A stretch of 64,000 bases of DNA. Origin: Microglena sp. YARC (Eukaryota; Chlorophyta; Chlorophyceae; Chlamydomonadales; Chlamydomonadaceae). Positions 1 through 42,080 of this stretch are shown piece by piece. The DNA is taken from positions 16,130,043 through 16,194,042 of the forward strand of contig CM039467.1 of NCBI GenBank assembly GCA_022414725.1, given 5' to 3'. The notes beneath the pieces were generated by a model that searched no databases, was not told where the DNA came from, and was given only the letters and a program-made list of their open reading frames with translations. Positions within the stretch are counted from its first letter, which is position 1; the number at the start of each line of letters is the position of its first letter. The translations under genes were made by a program, and so were the position numbers.

Positions 1-240
1 GTGTGTGTGGTGTGCGTGAGTGCTCTCACTCTTGATCTTGCTTTTGCTCTACTGGGAAGTACCAGCCTCCTCTTCATCCATGTTGCATGAGGGTGTGTGT
101 GTGTGGTGTGTGTGTGCCGGTTGGTGGTGGTGGCCGGTTGGTGGTGGGGTGAGTGAGTGAGTGGTGGTGTTGTGTGTGTGTTGTATGTGGGGGTGCGGGT
201 AGGGGTGAATACATGCATGTGTGAATTACAAGTATAAGTC
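1..240. repeat. GT-rich low-complexity intron DNA
   Basis: The stretch is dominated by GTG/TGTGTG runs with interspersed GGTGGTGG. It continues the composition of the neighbouring Pol I introns. A short pyrimidine-rich insert at 25-90 shows no convincing coding frame. Confidence 0.7.
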
Positions 241-981
241 TGACTAGTGCTAATATTAGTGCAATATCACCCTAAGGGGCGGCGAGGGTGTCATTGTCAT
301 CGTCACAGGTTGCGCCCCCCACTTCCGTGTAGGGGAGATTAGGAGGGTTTAAGGGTGTAGGGTTTAGATAAGTGGGGCGGGCGACGGCGAGGGCGTTTTT
401 AGGGGGTTAGGGTCTAGGTGGGTTTAGGGTTCAGGTAAGTAGGGGCTACCTCCCCCCTACCTGATGTGTCGGCGGCAGTGGCGAGGGTGTTTTAGGGGGT
501 TAGGGTATATGTGGGTTTAGGGTTCAGGTAAGTGGGGGCAAACTTTGCCATACCTGAGGAGCCGGCATCGGTGGCGAGGGTGTAGGGTCTAGGTGGGTTC
601 GCCTTACCTGAGGAGCCGGCAGCGGTGGCGAGGGTGTTTTATCCCTTAGGTAGGGCAAAGGTAGACCCCACTCACCTGAGGAGCCGGCAGCGGTGGCGAG
701 GGTGTAGGGTCTAGGTGGGCTTAGGGTTTAGGGTTCAGGTAAGAGGGGGATACCTTCGCCTTACCTGAGGGGCCGGCAGAGGCGGCGAGGTTTTTTTTAG
801 GGTCTAGGTGGGATTAGGGTTTAGGGTCTAGATGGGTTTAGGGTGAAAGTAACAGGGCCCTACCTGAGGGGTTTAGGGTTTAGGGTCTAGATGGGTTTAG
901 GGTGAAAGTAACAGGGCCCTACCTGAGGGGTTTAGGGTTTAGGGTCTAGATGGGTTTAGGGTGAAAGTAACAGGGCCCTAC
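241..981. repeat. Tandem copies of exon 3' edge plus donor, with TTTAGGG-like spacers
   Basis: At least seven degraded copies of the 3' end of the 982-1371 exon with its splice donor occur near 275-306, 457-495, 550-585, 604-645, 672-710, 761-795 and 850-930. On the + strand they read tacctgaggagccggcagcggtggcgaggg or similar. The spacers are built from gggtttagggtctaggtggg, close to the plant/algal telomere repeat TTTAGGG. Confidence 0.85.
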
Positions 982-32642
<31,661 letters not shown>

Positions 32643-32871
32643 GGTGGCGAGTTGAAACTATGGGGTGGAGAACAATTTTGTTGCGGACATTCAATTGGAG
32701 TCGAACTGATTGATTTGCATCGATGTGAAGCGGCAGCAGAGGAGGAATTTGCACGCCACGGCCAAAATCGGCCTGTTGGCCAATGTTGCGAATTGAACCC
32801 TGACATGGAAAGAGGTTTTGGGTACATATTTGGTCCATCAGCCCAAGGCTTTCTCTTTCAGTGTTCCAAAG
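32643..32871. promoter_or_regulatory. Bidirectional promoter between RPA1 and eL8
   Basis: The 229 bases between the two start codons must contain both 5' untranslated regions and both core promoters. Visible elements are CCAAT at 32780-32784 (+ strand), ATTGG at 32694-32698 (a CCAAT box on the minus strand, facing RPA1), and agccca at 32840-32845. The last is the reverse of TGGGCT, the site II element typical of plant ribosomal-protein promoters. A pyrimidine stretch, ctttctctttc, lies just before the eL8 ATG. No clear TATA box is seen. Co-regulation of the two genes is an inference. Confidence 0.75.
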
Positions 32872-35800
32872 ATGGTGAGCAGCAATAGAGAAACAGCACA
32901 TCCGCAGCCCCTATCGCATACTTTCGTCGCTCGATCATGCTCTCTCATAATTTTCAGTTCAGCTGGGTAGTGCGGCTTTTCGATGGGCCCCCCTAGTAAC
33001 GCGATTACTTGCTGGATTGCAGGCTCCAAAGAAGAAGGTCGCCCCCACCCCCGCGGTCGCCAGGAAGGTATGTAGCCTTAGCAGCCGCCTGGCACTACAT
33101 GCTCTCGGTTCAGGTTGCTAATAATTAAATTGCCCTGCTTTCAGGCTGCCGCCCCCGCTAAGGTCGTCAACCCTCTCTATGAGAAGAGGAACAAGACCTT
33201 CGGTGAGTACTGTCTTGTACCGTCCTCTTTTGAGCTGAGTACCGTATGCTTTTTTCTGCCCCAGGTCGATATTTATGAGCTGGAGATGCCGGAATGAGCA
33301 GGAGTAAATGTGCTTCGGTTAAAGGAATCGAGGGAGTCCTGCGGGAGTTTGATTGTGTCGTTGTGTACCACCCCTCAAATAGCCGGAGCTGACTGCCGAC
33401 GCGAGTTGCTTTCGTGGCTGCTGCAAGTTAGATCTGGAGCATTTAGCTAGTAGTTGGCTCGGCAAGGGGGGCCGACGCCATACCATATTATATCCCTTCG
33501 GCCGCGCCATTGCGCCCGTGCTGATTCAGCCTAACCGCGTGCTCATGCACTTATGTTGTCTGGCTGACCCCCTGCCCCCACCCAACCCGATCCCTTCCCC
33601 ACCCAGGCTTGGGTGGAGCTCCTCCCCCTAAGACCGACCTGCACCGCTTCGTAAAGTGGCCTAAGTACGTGCGCCTGCAGAGGCAAAAGCGCGTGCTGTC
33701 CATGCGCCTTAAGGTGCCTCCTCTCATCAACCAGTTTGTGACCAAGTCCCTTGACAAGAACCAGGCCCAGACTGTCTTCAAGCTGCTCATGAAGTACCGC
33801 CCTGAGGACAAGAAGGAGAAGAGGGACAGGTGTGTTGTGAACTAGCAGCTGGTAGTGTTGTATGTTGGTGGCTGTAGGGGCACATAATCCAAACGAATGT
33901 ACACGGAAATATGACAAGTGTGTGGTGTGGTCCTACCTTGGGTTAGGAAGTTGAAAGGTGCAGGTGTGTTGAAGACTGTTATGGGGTGGTAGCTCTCGTG
34001 ATCCCAAGGGAATTTGAACTTGGTTACATGGCTCCAGCCAGCAATTTGGCTGCTAGCCGGCTGAGGCCAAAAGTGTGTACAGGAAAAATAGATAGGGTTC
34101 GAACAGGAAGAAAGACAGTTTTTTTTGTGTGATCCTGTCTCGCGATGGTTCAGCCACAGGGATAATCAAAGAGAGAGACCACAAGAGGGGTAAGTGTGTG
34201 GCATAACTATGTGTGGTCCACAGCCCACAGGCAGTTCAGGGCAGCAGGAAATGGAACAGGCTGGGTAGACCAATCCCAGGCTGGACACCTGTCTCAAGGC
34301 TATCAGTGCCAAGGCTATAGTGGAGCACAGCACACTATGCAGTGTCCCATGTTAGCTGGGTAGGGTGAATCTGTTTGGAACAGAAAAGAATCTTGTCAGC
34401 GCTTTTTTTCCTAAAGCACCTAAACTTAAGTTCTGACCTGCGAAGTGCTGGCCAGCCTCCTCTTAATTACTAATTGCATATAACAAGCAACTGGGGAGAT
34501 GTAGGTTAATCGTGGACACTCTAAATTGGTTCCGCGTCGATACTTTTGATCAGCCAATAGAAAACAGTCAAAATGTTTGCAGTGAAAATGGCGCAAAACT
34601 ATGCTTGGTTGTCTGGTCAGAGGACTTCACAGCACGTTGGCCTATGGCGCCGCCTGACTTGAGGTGCTACCAGCAGTAATTGAAGCAGGGCGCCTCACAC
34701 ACACCACCCTACACCTCACACACACCACCCTACACCTCACACACACCATACACCTCACACCACCCTACACACACCTACACCTCACACCACCCTACACACA
34801 CCTACACCTCACACCACCCTACACACACCTACACACACACCATACACCTCACACCACCCTACACACACCTACACCTTACACACAACATACACACACCTAC
34901 ACCTCGCACACACCATACACCTAACACCACCATACACACACCTACACCTAACACACACCACCCTGAACACACCATACACCTCACACCACCCTGCAGTGGT
35001 GGCACAGTGGGGTGGTCCATGGACCAATCAGGTGTAAATATGTACCCAGCACCTTCAGTTCTAATGATCACTAATCAGAGAAGACCAGTGGTCCCCTTAA
35101 CAATGAATGTCCCAGCTGACCCAAGTGCCCATGAACCCCTGGTAGTGAAGCCCTTGTAGTAGAGAAACCAAATGATGATGATTACATTTTCCTGGTGCCC
35201 TAGTGGACTCCAAATGTGCCCTCGGACGTAGTGAAGTGGGACTTTCGAACATCATGCACAAAGAAGAAAGAGGAAATAATTTTACCTAAATATGAGGTCG
35301 GGCGCTAATGCTAACTAGATACAAACATGGCTGAGTGAAGTTTGTGCTTCCCGAGTAGGGGGACTTGTGCTAGTGAAGCTTGATGGACAAATACAGTTGA
35401 GACTCCTGGGGTCACTCTTGAGCAGTGCTTTTCTTGACAGCTCATCTGAGCAGCCTCTAGACAGCTCCCTAAGGCAGTCACAATTTCACACCAAAATATT
35501 TCAGCGGGTCTGGACAGCTGACTGTGTCAGCTCCAAGATACACCTAGCGGTGTTAGCATAGACAAGGGAGCTGCTTCTGGTTGCTGGAAAGAAGAGCCTT
35601 TCTTTTACTAAGCAGTATTAACAAAGAAGACTGTCGCGTGATCACTCGGAACCAGAAAGTGAGCGACTGTTATTGGGATAATGGTATGACGGCATGGAAT
35701 TTACACACTGAGAAACATATCCAGTTAAACATATAACGTAGGTCAGCTGAATTCGTGTGTTGCGCCATTCTTGGACTTGGTTTCATGGCTCGCTGTCAGT

Positions 35801-37352
35801 AAATTCATATTTATCAGTCAATTGCAATTGGGAATAAATTGTTTTTCGTTACACCATATTACATGAAAAATATGAATATTAACATTCTATCTCTGTGATG
35901 CAACAGGTTGAAGACTGAGGCTGAGGCCCGCGTTGCCGGCAAGGAGGCTGACAAGAAGAAGCCTATCGTCGTGAAGTACGGAATCAACCACATCACCAAC
36001 CTGGTTGAGTCCGGCAAGGCCCAGATGGTTATCATCGCCCACGATGTTGACCCTCTTGAGCTCGTTGTCTGGCTGCCTGCTCTCTGCAAGAAGATGGGCG
36101 TCCCTTACGCTATTGTCAAGGTAAGTGTGAGACATGTGGTGGTTGCTAAGATCGTCATGTATTGGGTGGGAATTGATCATGCTGAAAGAATCATTGTTAG
36201 GTAGGTGGGTGGGAATTGATATTTCTATGTGCTTATGTTTTACATGTTTGGGAATTGATCATGCTGTAGGAATCATTTTTGTAGGTGGATGGGGATTGAT
36301 TGTGCCCATGTTGTTCATGGGTGGGAATTGATCGTGCTGCATGCTGTCATGTTTATAATGGGTGGGAATTGATCATGCTTCATGCTGTCGTGTTAATCAT
36401 GGGTGGATATTGATCATGTTTATCATGGGTGGGAATTTACCATGCTGTCTTGTTTATCATGGGTGGGAATTGATCATGCTGTCATGTTTATCATGGGTGG
36501 ATATTGATCATGCTGTAGGAACCGTTGTCGTACAGGGGTGGAAATTGATCTTGCTGAATGCTGTCATGTTTCACATGAGGGGTGGGAATTGATTATGCTG
36601 TATGCATCCTTGTTTCACATGAGTGGAAACTTTGGTGGGAGATTTGTGCATGACAGCCTACAGGACAGGGTGGATGGACACATCTGACAACCAGATAACA
36701 AATTTCACCTTGCTTGGTTCACACCTCATGAGTTCTTGCCACTTCCTCTGTGCAGGGAAAAGCTCGCTTGGGTGCTGTCGTCCACAAGAAGACCGCCACT
36801 GCTCTGGCCCTGACCTCAGTCAAGAACGTGAGTTACGATTTCATTGTGTCAGTTTTTATTTCTCGAATCATCTATTAACATTGGGTGCTGTCATCCACAC
36901 GAAGACAGCCACTGCTATGGCCCTGACCCCTGCAAGAATGCTAGTGGCAATTTCATGATTTCGGCCTGTCCATAATTGATCAAATCTAGATATTATTTCC
37001 TAGATCTATCTAATATGTGTTGCGTGCAATAGTTGTGACATCGATTAAGATGACTCGTTTTTCTATTTTGTGATATCTTAATTATCATGTGTGATAGTCA
37101 TTAGAGTTAGTTATGTTGAATGTATGATCTATTTGTTATTTATGGCCTGTTCCAACCATTCCATGTCCTTCAATTCGTTCGCAGGAGGACCAGCGTGAGC
37201 TGAGCAAGATTGTTGACACTTTCAAGGCCCAGTACAATGACGGACCCCGTATTAACTGGGGAGGACACATCCTGGGCCCCAAGTCCCAGGTCAAGACCAA
37301 GCAGAGGGAGAGGGCAGTTGCCAAGGAGCTTGCCCAGCGTGTTGGTATTTAA
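32872..37352 (+). CDS. RPL7A: 60S ribosomal protein eL8 (L7a), complete, seven exons
   Basis: This is a component of the large ribosomal subunit that binds rRNA in the cytosolic ribosome. The exons are 32872-32874 (ATG only), 33023-33067, 33145-33202, 33607-33829, 35907-36120, 36756-36827 and 37185-37352. They sum to 783 bases, 260 codons plus TAA, the normal family length, and every junction is GT-AG and in phase. The N-terminus is basic ([15 protein letters not shown]). Conserved segments include [33 protein letters not shown] and, in the L7Ae RNA-binding fold, [40 protein letters not shown] and [19 protein letters not shown]. It is divergent from RPA1 across a 229-base spacer. The intron directly after the start codon is typical of ribosomal protein genes. 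Confidence 0.96.
33830..35906 (+). other. eL8 intron 4 (2.1 kb)
   Basis: The intron lies between the KRDR and LKTEAEA codons. It contains a CACACCACCCTACA microsatellite at about 34685-34990 and a possible minus-strand tRNA-like relic near 34008-34069. Otherwise the sequence is unremarkable, with no convincing open frame. Confidence 0.85.
34685..34990. repeat. CACACCACCCTACACCT microsatellite
   Basis: Variants of cctcacaccaccctacacac are repeated in tandem about 15 times inside eL8 intron 4. Confidence 0.93.
36150..36612. repeat. Minisatellite tgggtgggaattgatcatgctg in eL8 intron 5
   Basis: About ten imperfect units of gggtgggaattgatcatgct with gtcatgtttatcat spacers occur here. The unit length varies between about 35 and 60 bases. 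Confidence 0.92.
36878..36947 (+). pseudogene. Partial duplicate of eL8 exon 6 in the following intron
   Basis: ttgggtgctgtcatccacac and the next about 45 bases repeat the [16 protein letters not shown] codons of exon 36756-36827 with about ten changes. The copy lacks its own acceptor and its donor is altered. It lies 50 bases downstream of the real exon and looks like the same exon-edge duplication seen in the Pol I gene. Confidence 0.85.
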
Positions 37353-37436
37353 TCAGTCCCAACACCAAGCGCCACGGCATTAGTGGATGCTTCTGGCCTC
37401 GCTTCATAGTAGCGTTACAACTGCTATGGAATTGGT

Positions 37437-37441
37437 TGTAA
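37437..37441 (+). promoter_or_regulatory. TGTAA polyadenylation-type signal of eL8
   Basis: TGTAA occurs 85 bases after the stop codon, in the context ttggttgtaaaattcc. TGTAA is the characteristic poly(A) signal of green algae, and this is the basis for its assignment. Confidence 0.6.
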
Positions 37442-37563
37442 AATTCCCACCCTAAGATTCGTTATTTCTTGCCCCTTCAGAGCTCTCATTCGCGTTGCAC
37501 ACGGCACATTTTGTAGGTGCTCAAGAAAAATATAGGGAAAAAAAACTTTGGAACCCTATCCCT

Positions 37564-38106
37564 TCAAACATGAGGAGGGCTGACCCCACTCCTAAATACA
37601 AATGTTACCCCCCCAGGAGTGTTTTGGTAGTTGCAGGGGGGGTGGCACTCCATGGGGCCCGCAGGATGAGTCGGAGAGCCTTGGGTGATGGGGAGAGGGG
37701 GGCAGGGTTGGATGCTTTTGTGGGAGGGATGCAGGTGGTGCATATCAGCATATATAGCCTCACTCCATGCTTGGGTGAAGGTGGTAGCCGGGCCGGGGGT
37801 GGCGACGAGAAGGAGTTGGTGCCCCTTTGTCCTTGCAATGATGGAGGTGGTTTCCCCCCCAGTCCAGATGGACGGTTGGTGGATAATTGGGGCCCCGGCT
37901 GGAATGGTATCTAGGACCTGGACCCAGGGGTGGGCGGTGTGTGTTTCGGAGGCTATATATGTGCTTGGTGTGTGGGACCAAGAGGAGGGTGCGGGTTGGG
38001 ATGGAGTGAGTTTGGGCTGCCTTGGCACTGATGAGTGCCCATCTGACTGCCTTCTGGGCTTGCTTGGCATCATTGCAGGGAGTGTATCACTGATGCTCCT
38101 GTCCAT
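37564..38106 (-). CDS. Uncharacterised 180-codon open frame
   Basis: A minus-strand frame begins MDRSISDTLPAMMPS and is Pro/Ser/His-rich. It lies 210 bases from the end of eL8, transcribed convergently. No family is recognised and no splice context is evident. It may be a fragment of a mobile element or a chance open frame. The + strand is also open over much of the region. Confidence 0.25.
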   Translation of the reverse strand: MDRSISDTLPAMMPSKPRRQSDGHSSVPRQPKLTPSQPAPSSWSHTPSTYIASETHTAHPWVQVLDTIPAGAPIIHQPSIWTGGETTSIIARTKGHQLLLVATPGPATTFTQAWSEAIYADMHHLHPSHKSIQPCPPLPITQGSPTHPAGPMECHPPCNYQNTPGGVTFVFRSGVSPPHV

Positions 38107-38339
38107 GGGTGAGATTATGGGTCTGGGCTTGCCCCGAACAGGTGGTCATAAGGGAGGAGCAGCGGGGGGCCACCCAACAATAATACATACCGGTAGCATT
38201 TTTCCTTCCACCAACACCTAAGTACATAATCAGTTATCAGATACAAGATCTGCTGATCCTGCCTTGGTATTTGAAATTGAAATTGTTACATCCGAGTAAT
38301 GCAGTAACTCTCAGGACGTGAAGTTAACAAGGGGGTGAC

Positions 38340-38620
38340 CGCCCTTGTGTTGGATTGGACCAAGGGATCCGCTGGTGGCTAGGGATGGTAATGGGTAGCC
38401 CCGCTGTAACCATGAAGGGGCGCTAACTAGGGTTGTTTTGTGTGCGGTGCGTGTAACCTTGTTCTGCCCTCGTGTTAGGTATGGGGATCCGCTGGGGACG
38501 GGGAGCTAGGGTTGTTTGGTGAGCGATATGCGTAACCTTGTTGCTGCCCTCGTGGCTATTCTTGCGGAACGCATGTCTCGTTTAACTCGCTTTGGTATAC
38601 AGTTGCGCGTTACGTCATAA
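38340..38620. repeat. Two diverged copies of an about 110-base segment
   Basis: gctagggttgtttggtgagc with cgtaaccttgttgctgccct at 38509-38555 repeats ctagggttgttttgtgtgcg with tgtaaccttgttctgccctc at 38426-38475. The ggggatccgctggggacggg and gggatccgctggtggctagg parts also correspond. No function is visible. Confidence 0.7.
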
Positions 38621-39139
38621 ACTAAGGCTGTGCACCCTCCGGCTGTGCTAGGCAGTCTCCTTCGAGGTGACTTGACTGCCGAATCCTAACGTCAAGTGGT
38701 TTGGGGCGCAGTTTAACTTAAATGTACCTGGAAGATGAGGATACGTGACTGCAAATACAAGTTGTCTGAAATTTGCTTCAAGTCGGAGTGGAGGTGGCTG
38801 TATTTGCGAGTTTCTCGAGCTGCCTGCCGTTTGCAAACGTCAGTTGGTGCGGTCCAAATGCACTTTGTAGGGCGAACCCTTAGGTTCCCTAGCGCATCCG
38901 TTTGGCGCATCCGTTTGGCGCGCCCGTTTTGCTCGTCCGGCAGTGCGCCTGATGTACCGAAGTCGCTACCCATGGAGGGGCGGTAAGGACACCAAGTCAG
39001 CGTAAGCCGTCCTGCCTTGGTATTATAGTACAAGGAAACATGATCGAAGAGTACGACTTTCTTCATTCATCCTAGGCAACTCGTTGAAGTTTGAAGGCTC
39101 GAACATCTCCATAGAGGTTAGCATCTAGGAATCCACTAC
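38621..39139. other. Stretch without recognised features
   Basis: The sequence is non-repetitive, with open frames of up to about 117 codons on the minus strand that show no recognisable motif. Confidence 0.4.
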
Positions 39140-39904
39140 GTGAATCTTCCAAAAAGTTCAGAAGTCCTAGCTCATCCAGTCATCTCTCATCAAGTCATCA
39201 GGCACATCCTTGCTCCAAAAATCTTTCCATTATCTGATCAGGTTGGGATCAGCCAGAACATCTCTCATCAGACCAGGGTGGCCACAATACTGCACAATAT
39301 AGTTCCAGAATCGAATCCCTGGTGGGTCGACCCCCTTAGGAAAACAGACCTATGCGATACTTCGCGATATCGTGCTGTTTTTCAATTTTTCACATCTTCA
39401 CATCTTCAAATTTCCCATGAACGCCGGTCAAAATTGCCGGTTAATCTAACTCGCCAGAAATCGTTCCGACTCGTGTTCGATTCCCGTCGGGGGCGGATTA
39501 CCTCTGAGGGCACTTTTTCGCATACGTATCTCAGGGTTGCGGACTGTGGACGCGGCGTTTTCATTTGTCGTTTCCCTCCTGTCCTGTGGACTCAGTCTAG
39601 GGACCTGGAGCATGTCTACGATTTCCCCTTGAAGAATTCGCTTCTTCGTGACTCTCGTAGCTCATTACATCAGCGCATTGTGCTTGACAAGGAAATCTGC
39701 TCTTCCGCACTAGTTCCTGCAGGTTGCGAAGTAGCAACTGTAGCCTCGGGTGTTGCTGCACCTGCCTCCATGGAACTTCGGGATGTCAGTGAGGTAATAA
39801 GTTCATTAGCCTTACAGGGCACCAAGTTGAATAATAATGCCATGCCATGCCTGTGCCATGCTACATTCATTCTTGACCCTCCCAATATTAAATTGAACGG
39901 ATAA
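39140..39904 (+). CDS. Uncharacterised 254-codon open frame
   Basis: The frame starts MNLPKSSEVLAHPVISHQ and stops at 39902-39904. I recognise no domain, signal peptide or membrane segment. It contains a short SRRGRITSEGTFSHTYLRVA stretch and an Ala/Val-rich C-terminal third. It is next to LTR-type DNA at 40.07 kb and could be part of a mobile element or chance. Confidence 0.3.
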   Translation: MNLPKSSEVLAHPVISHQVIRHILAPKIFPLSDQVGISQNISHQTRVATILHNIVPESNPWWVDPLRKTDLCDTSRYRAVFQFFTSSHLQISHERRSKLPVNLTRQKSFRLVFDSRRGRITSEGTFSHTYLRVADCGRGVFICRFPPVLWTQSRDLEHVYDFPLKNSLLRDSRSSLHQRIVLDKEICSSALVPAGCEVATVASGVAAPASMELRDVSEVISSLALQGTKLNNNAMPCLCHATFILDPPNIKLNG

Positions 39905-40068
39905 GTAAGCAACTGCTTGTGCATCCATCACCAAGGAGGCTGCCACTGCTGCTTGACGAACATTACACCACCCCCGGGGCCGACCTCCAGGGGACCCGCC
40001 AGGGCCCCCTACTATTTTAACCAATAGCAATGCATTCGGAACTATCCAATTGATTTCAAGCCATGCGG

Positions 40069-40382
40069 TGTAGTAGTATAGGTATCGGACAGTAGGGCAT
40101 CAATTTCTGATGTTTCTTGCTGCTTCTCTTGGACGATGGGGCAGAGACACAATAGATGCTACTCAGTATATTTACACATGAGATAAGATGCCAGCATTAC
40201 GCATTCTAGCATTACGTAGCCACAGAGGAGGCGGCCGTAGGGCCCGCCAGTGCTACAACATAAAGGCCATAACTGGCTGATCGTATCAGCCACTAGCTGG
40301 CCGGTGGTCCAGGGTCACAGACCCGGCCAGACCTTCCGTGTACAAGGTCAGTATGGTACGACCAGTAGGGCGTACCATAACA
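40069..40382 (-). mobile_element. LTR A (probable 3' LTR of a minus-strand LTR element)
   Basis: Read on the minus strand the segment starts TGTTATGGTACGCC directly after a polypurine tract GGGGGGGA (40383-40390) and ends near CTACTACA, giving TG...CA ends and about 314 bases. This is how a Copia-type 3' LTR is bordered. The left limit is inferred. Confidence 0.55.
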
Positions 40383-40841
40383 TCCCCCCCCAAACCCTGG
40401 TACTCTTATAGTTGTTGAATTATAGGGTTTTAATCAACACACAAACCATAAATAAAGATACAAAATGTATCCGGATGAGAGGCCACATCTTATTAACTAC
40501 AAGTTTGAAACCAACATTTGTTAGTTGGCCAATTTAATATTACGGTATTATCATGTAGTTCACTATCATCCAACATCATTCAAAATTAAACTGTAACCGT
40601 AAACGATCATGGCATTTAAGTCAGCTGGGGTGTGTAATACGAAGTTAGGTCCATGATCATATCCAGTGGTCAATCTCGAATGAGAGTGGGCAGTGGGCAT
40701 GATCAGTAACCATCCTGGATGTGGAGATAAATGCATAGGCATTATAAATGTCTCCACAATTATTCTAAAGCCATTAGGCAGATGCTAAAAGTAGTTAGAA
40801 TTCATTTACTAACTTTGGGCAGCGCCTGGTTTCTATGATAC

Positions 40842-41298
40842 TCATGGCATGGGGTATGCAATCCTAAAGAACCCATCAGACTGCATCTTCCTAGTGATCA
40901 GTGCTAGGAACCTGACGAAGTCTTCTTGAGTGGATGCTGGTGGGAAAGTGGGTGGGAACATTTCCATCAGCCAGTATTCTTGGTGGGTCCAGGGCACCAC
41001 AACATCATCCAGAAAGATCAAGAAGGGTCCATGTTCCTCCATGTCATAGTACTGTAGGAGAACACTTGGTCTCGGCATGATGACACGTGCATACGTGTCT
41101 ACCATTGCCGCCTGGAGGCATATGGCCCATTGCGCTGATGATCTGAGGTTAGGCTCAGCGGAGGGTAATCCCCAAATGAGTTCAGCAAGCTCAGATATGT
41201 GAGTGATGATGGGCTGCACCACAGTATAGGGGTGGATGGATTCCAGGTCATCATACTGGCTATATAATTTGCTCAGATAGTGGAGAGTGGGTCTAGCC
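40842..41298 (-). CDS. C-terminal fragment of an unknown LTR-element protein (copy A)
   Basis: The open frame ends 460 bases before LTR A. It contains IHPYTVVQP and SAQWAICLQAAMV and ends RIAYPMP. The QWAICLQAAMV segment with its neighbourhood is shared with the C-terminus of the 43023-45005 frame. It is not reverse transcriptase, RNase H or integrase as far as I can recognise. The reading frame is cut at about 41298, where LTR B begins. Confidence 0.6.
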
Positions 41299-41529
41299 TA
41301 GTAGATTATTTCAATCGATAGAGTCGTTACACAGTGAAGACTGAAGGAGCAGATAGCTTATCATCGCAACTCGTGCGGCTATATAGAAAAGGAAGTCTTC
41401 AGGAAGATTCCGAAGACACGTGCAGGCCATAGCTAGCCTATGGCCTGGCGGCAGGCAACCCGGGTCCTGGAGCCACAGGACCACGCGTGCGCTATGCCAA
41501 CTCAGTGTCCGACGCAACGGACAATAACA
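41299..41529 (-). mobile_element. LTR B (probable 3' LTR, minus strand)
   Basis: On the minus strand TGTTATTGTCCGTTGC follows a polypurine tract (ttggggggga). The segment ends near AATCTACTA, where the copy A reading frame starts. It therefore looks like an LTR element that inserted into element A. A matching 5' LTR was not found. Confidence 0.5.
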
Positions 41530-42080
41530 TCCCCCCCAATTCAAGGTATTCTTGGATACAAGAATCCCTGGAATTAGCTGAGGGTCATAAAGAAAATATA
41601 GGAGTATAAAGGCTGACAGGGCTATTTAGATATGCTAACGGCTGGCAGGAGAAGCTGTAAACAATAAATTATTTGGGACAGGGTCCAAGGGGGCACGGCA
41701 CATTAAGAGCAGGGATCTTCAGATCAATGTCAGTCTGCTAGGGTAGCAGAAGGCAGGAAGGCTGCAGTGGGAAAGCATAAAAAGAACTAGATGGCATAAA
41801 GAACTGACTGGCTGTAAACAACTTCTTTAAGGTAGACGTCCCCCTCTGGCTCATGTAATCAATCCAGATGGAGGGATATGGTGAGGTACTTCCGATGTCA
41901 TCTATAAGGTATCATTAATTCAGAATCTGCAGACTAATGCTATGGGGAAACTATGAGCTACAGTGGGACCTCAGGGCTGCATAGGAGACAGGCTAAGGCA
42001 GAAGAGAAGCTGCCAGGTAGTTGCCAGGGGGCTGCTTCTCATGGCAGGATGGCTGTCTGATAGGGATGATTCCCCCCATA
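41530..42080 (-). other. 3' untranslated part of LTR element B
   Basis: This is non-coding sequence between LTR B and the LINE fragment. A second purine run (atggggggaatca, minus strand) lies at about 42068. No frames are recognised. Confidence 0.4.

Noticed and set aside
241..980. Chromosome end (telomere) at the left edge
   Set aside because: TTTAGGG-like motifs are interspersed with exon-edge copies and the gene must continue leftward. There is no uniform telomere tract.
39471..39500. tRNA-like gttcgattcccgtcggggg segment
   Set aside because: Only the T-loop-like word is present. Stems do not pair and no box A lies at the right distance.
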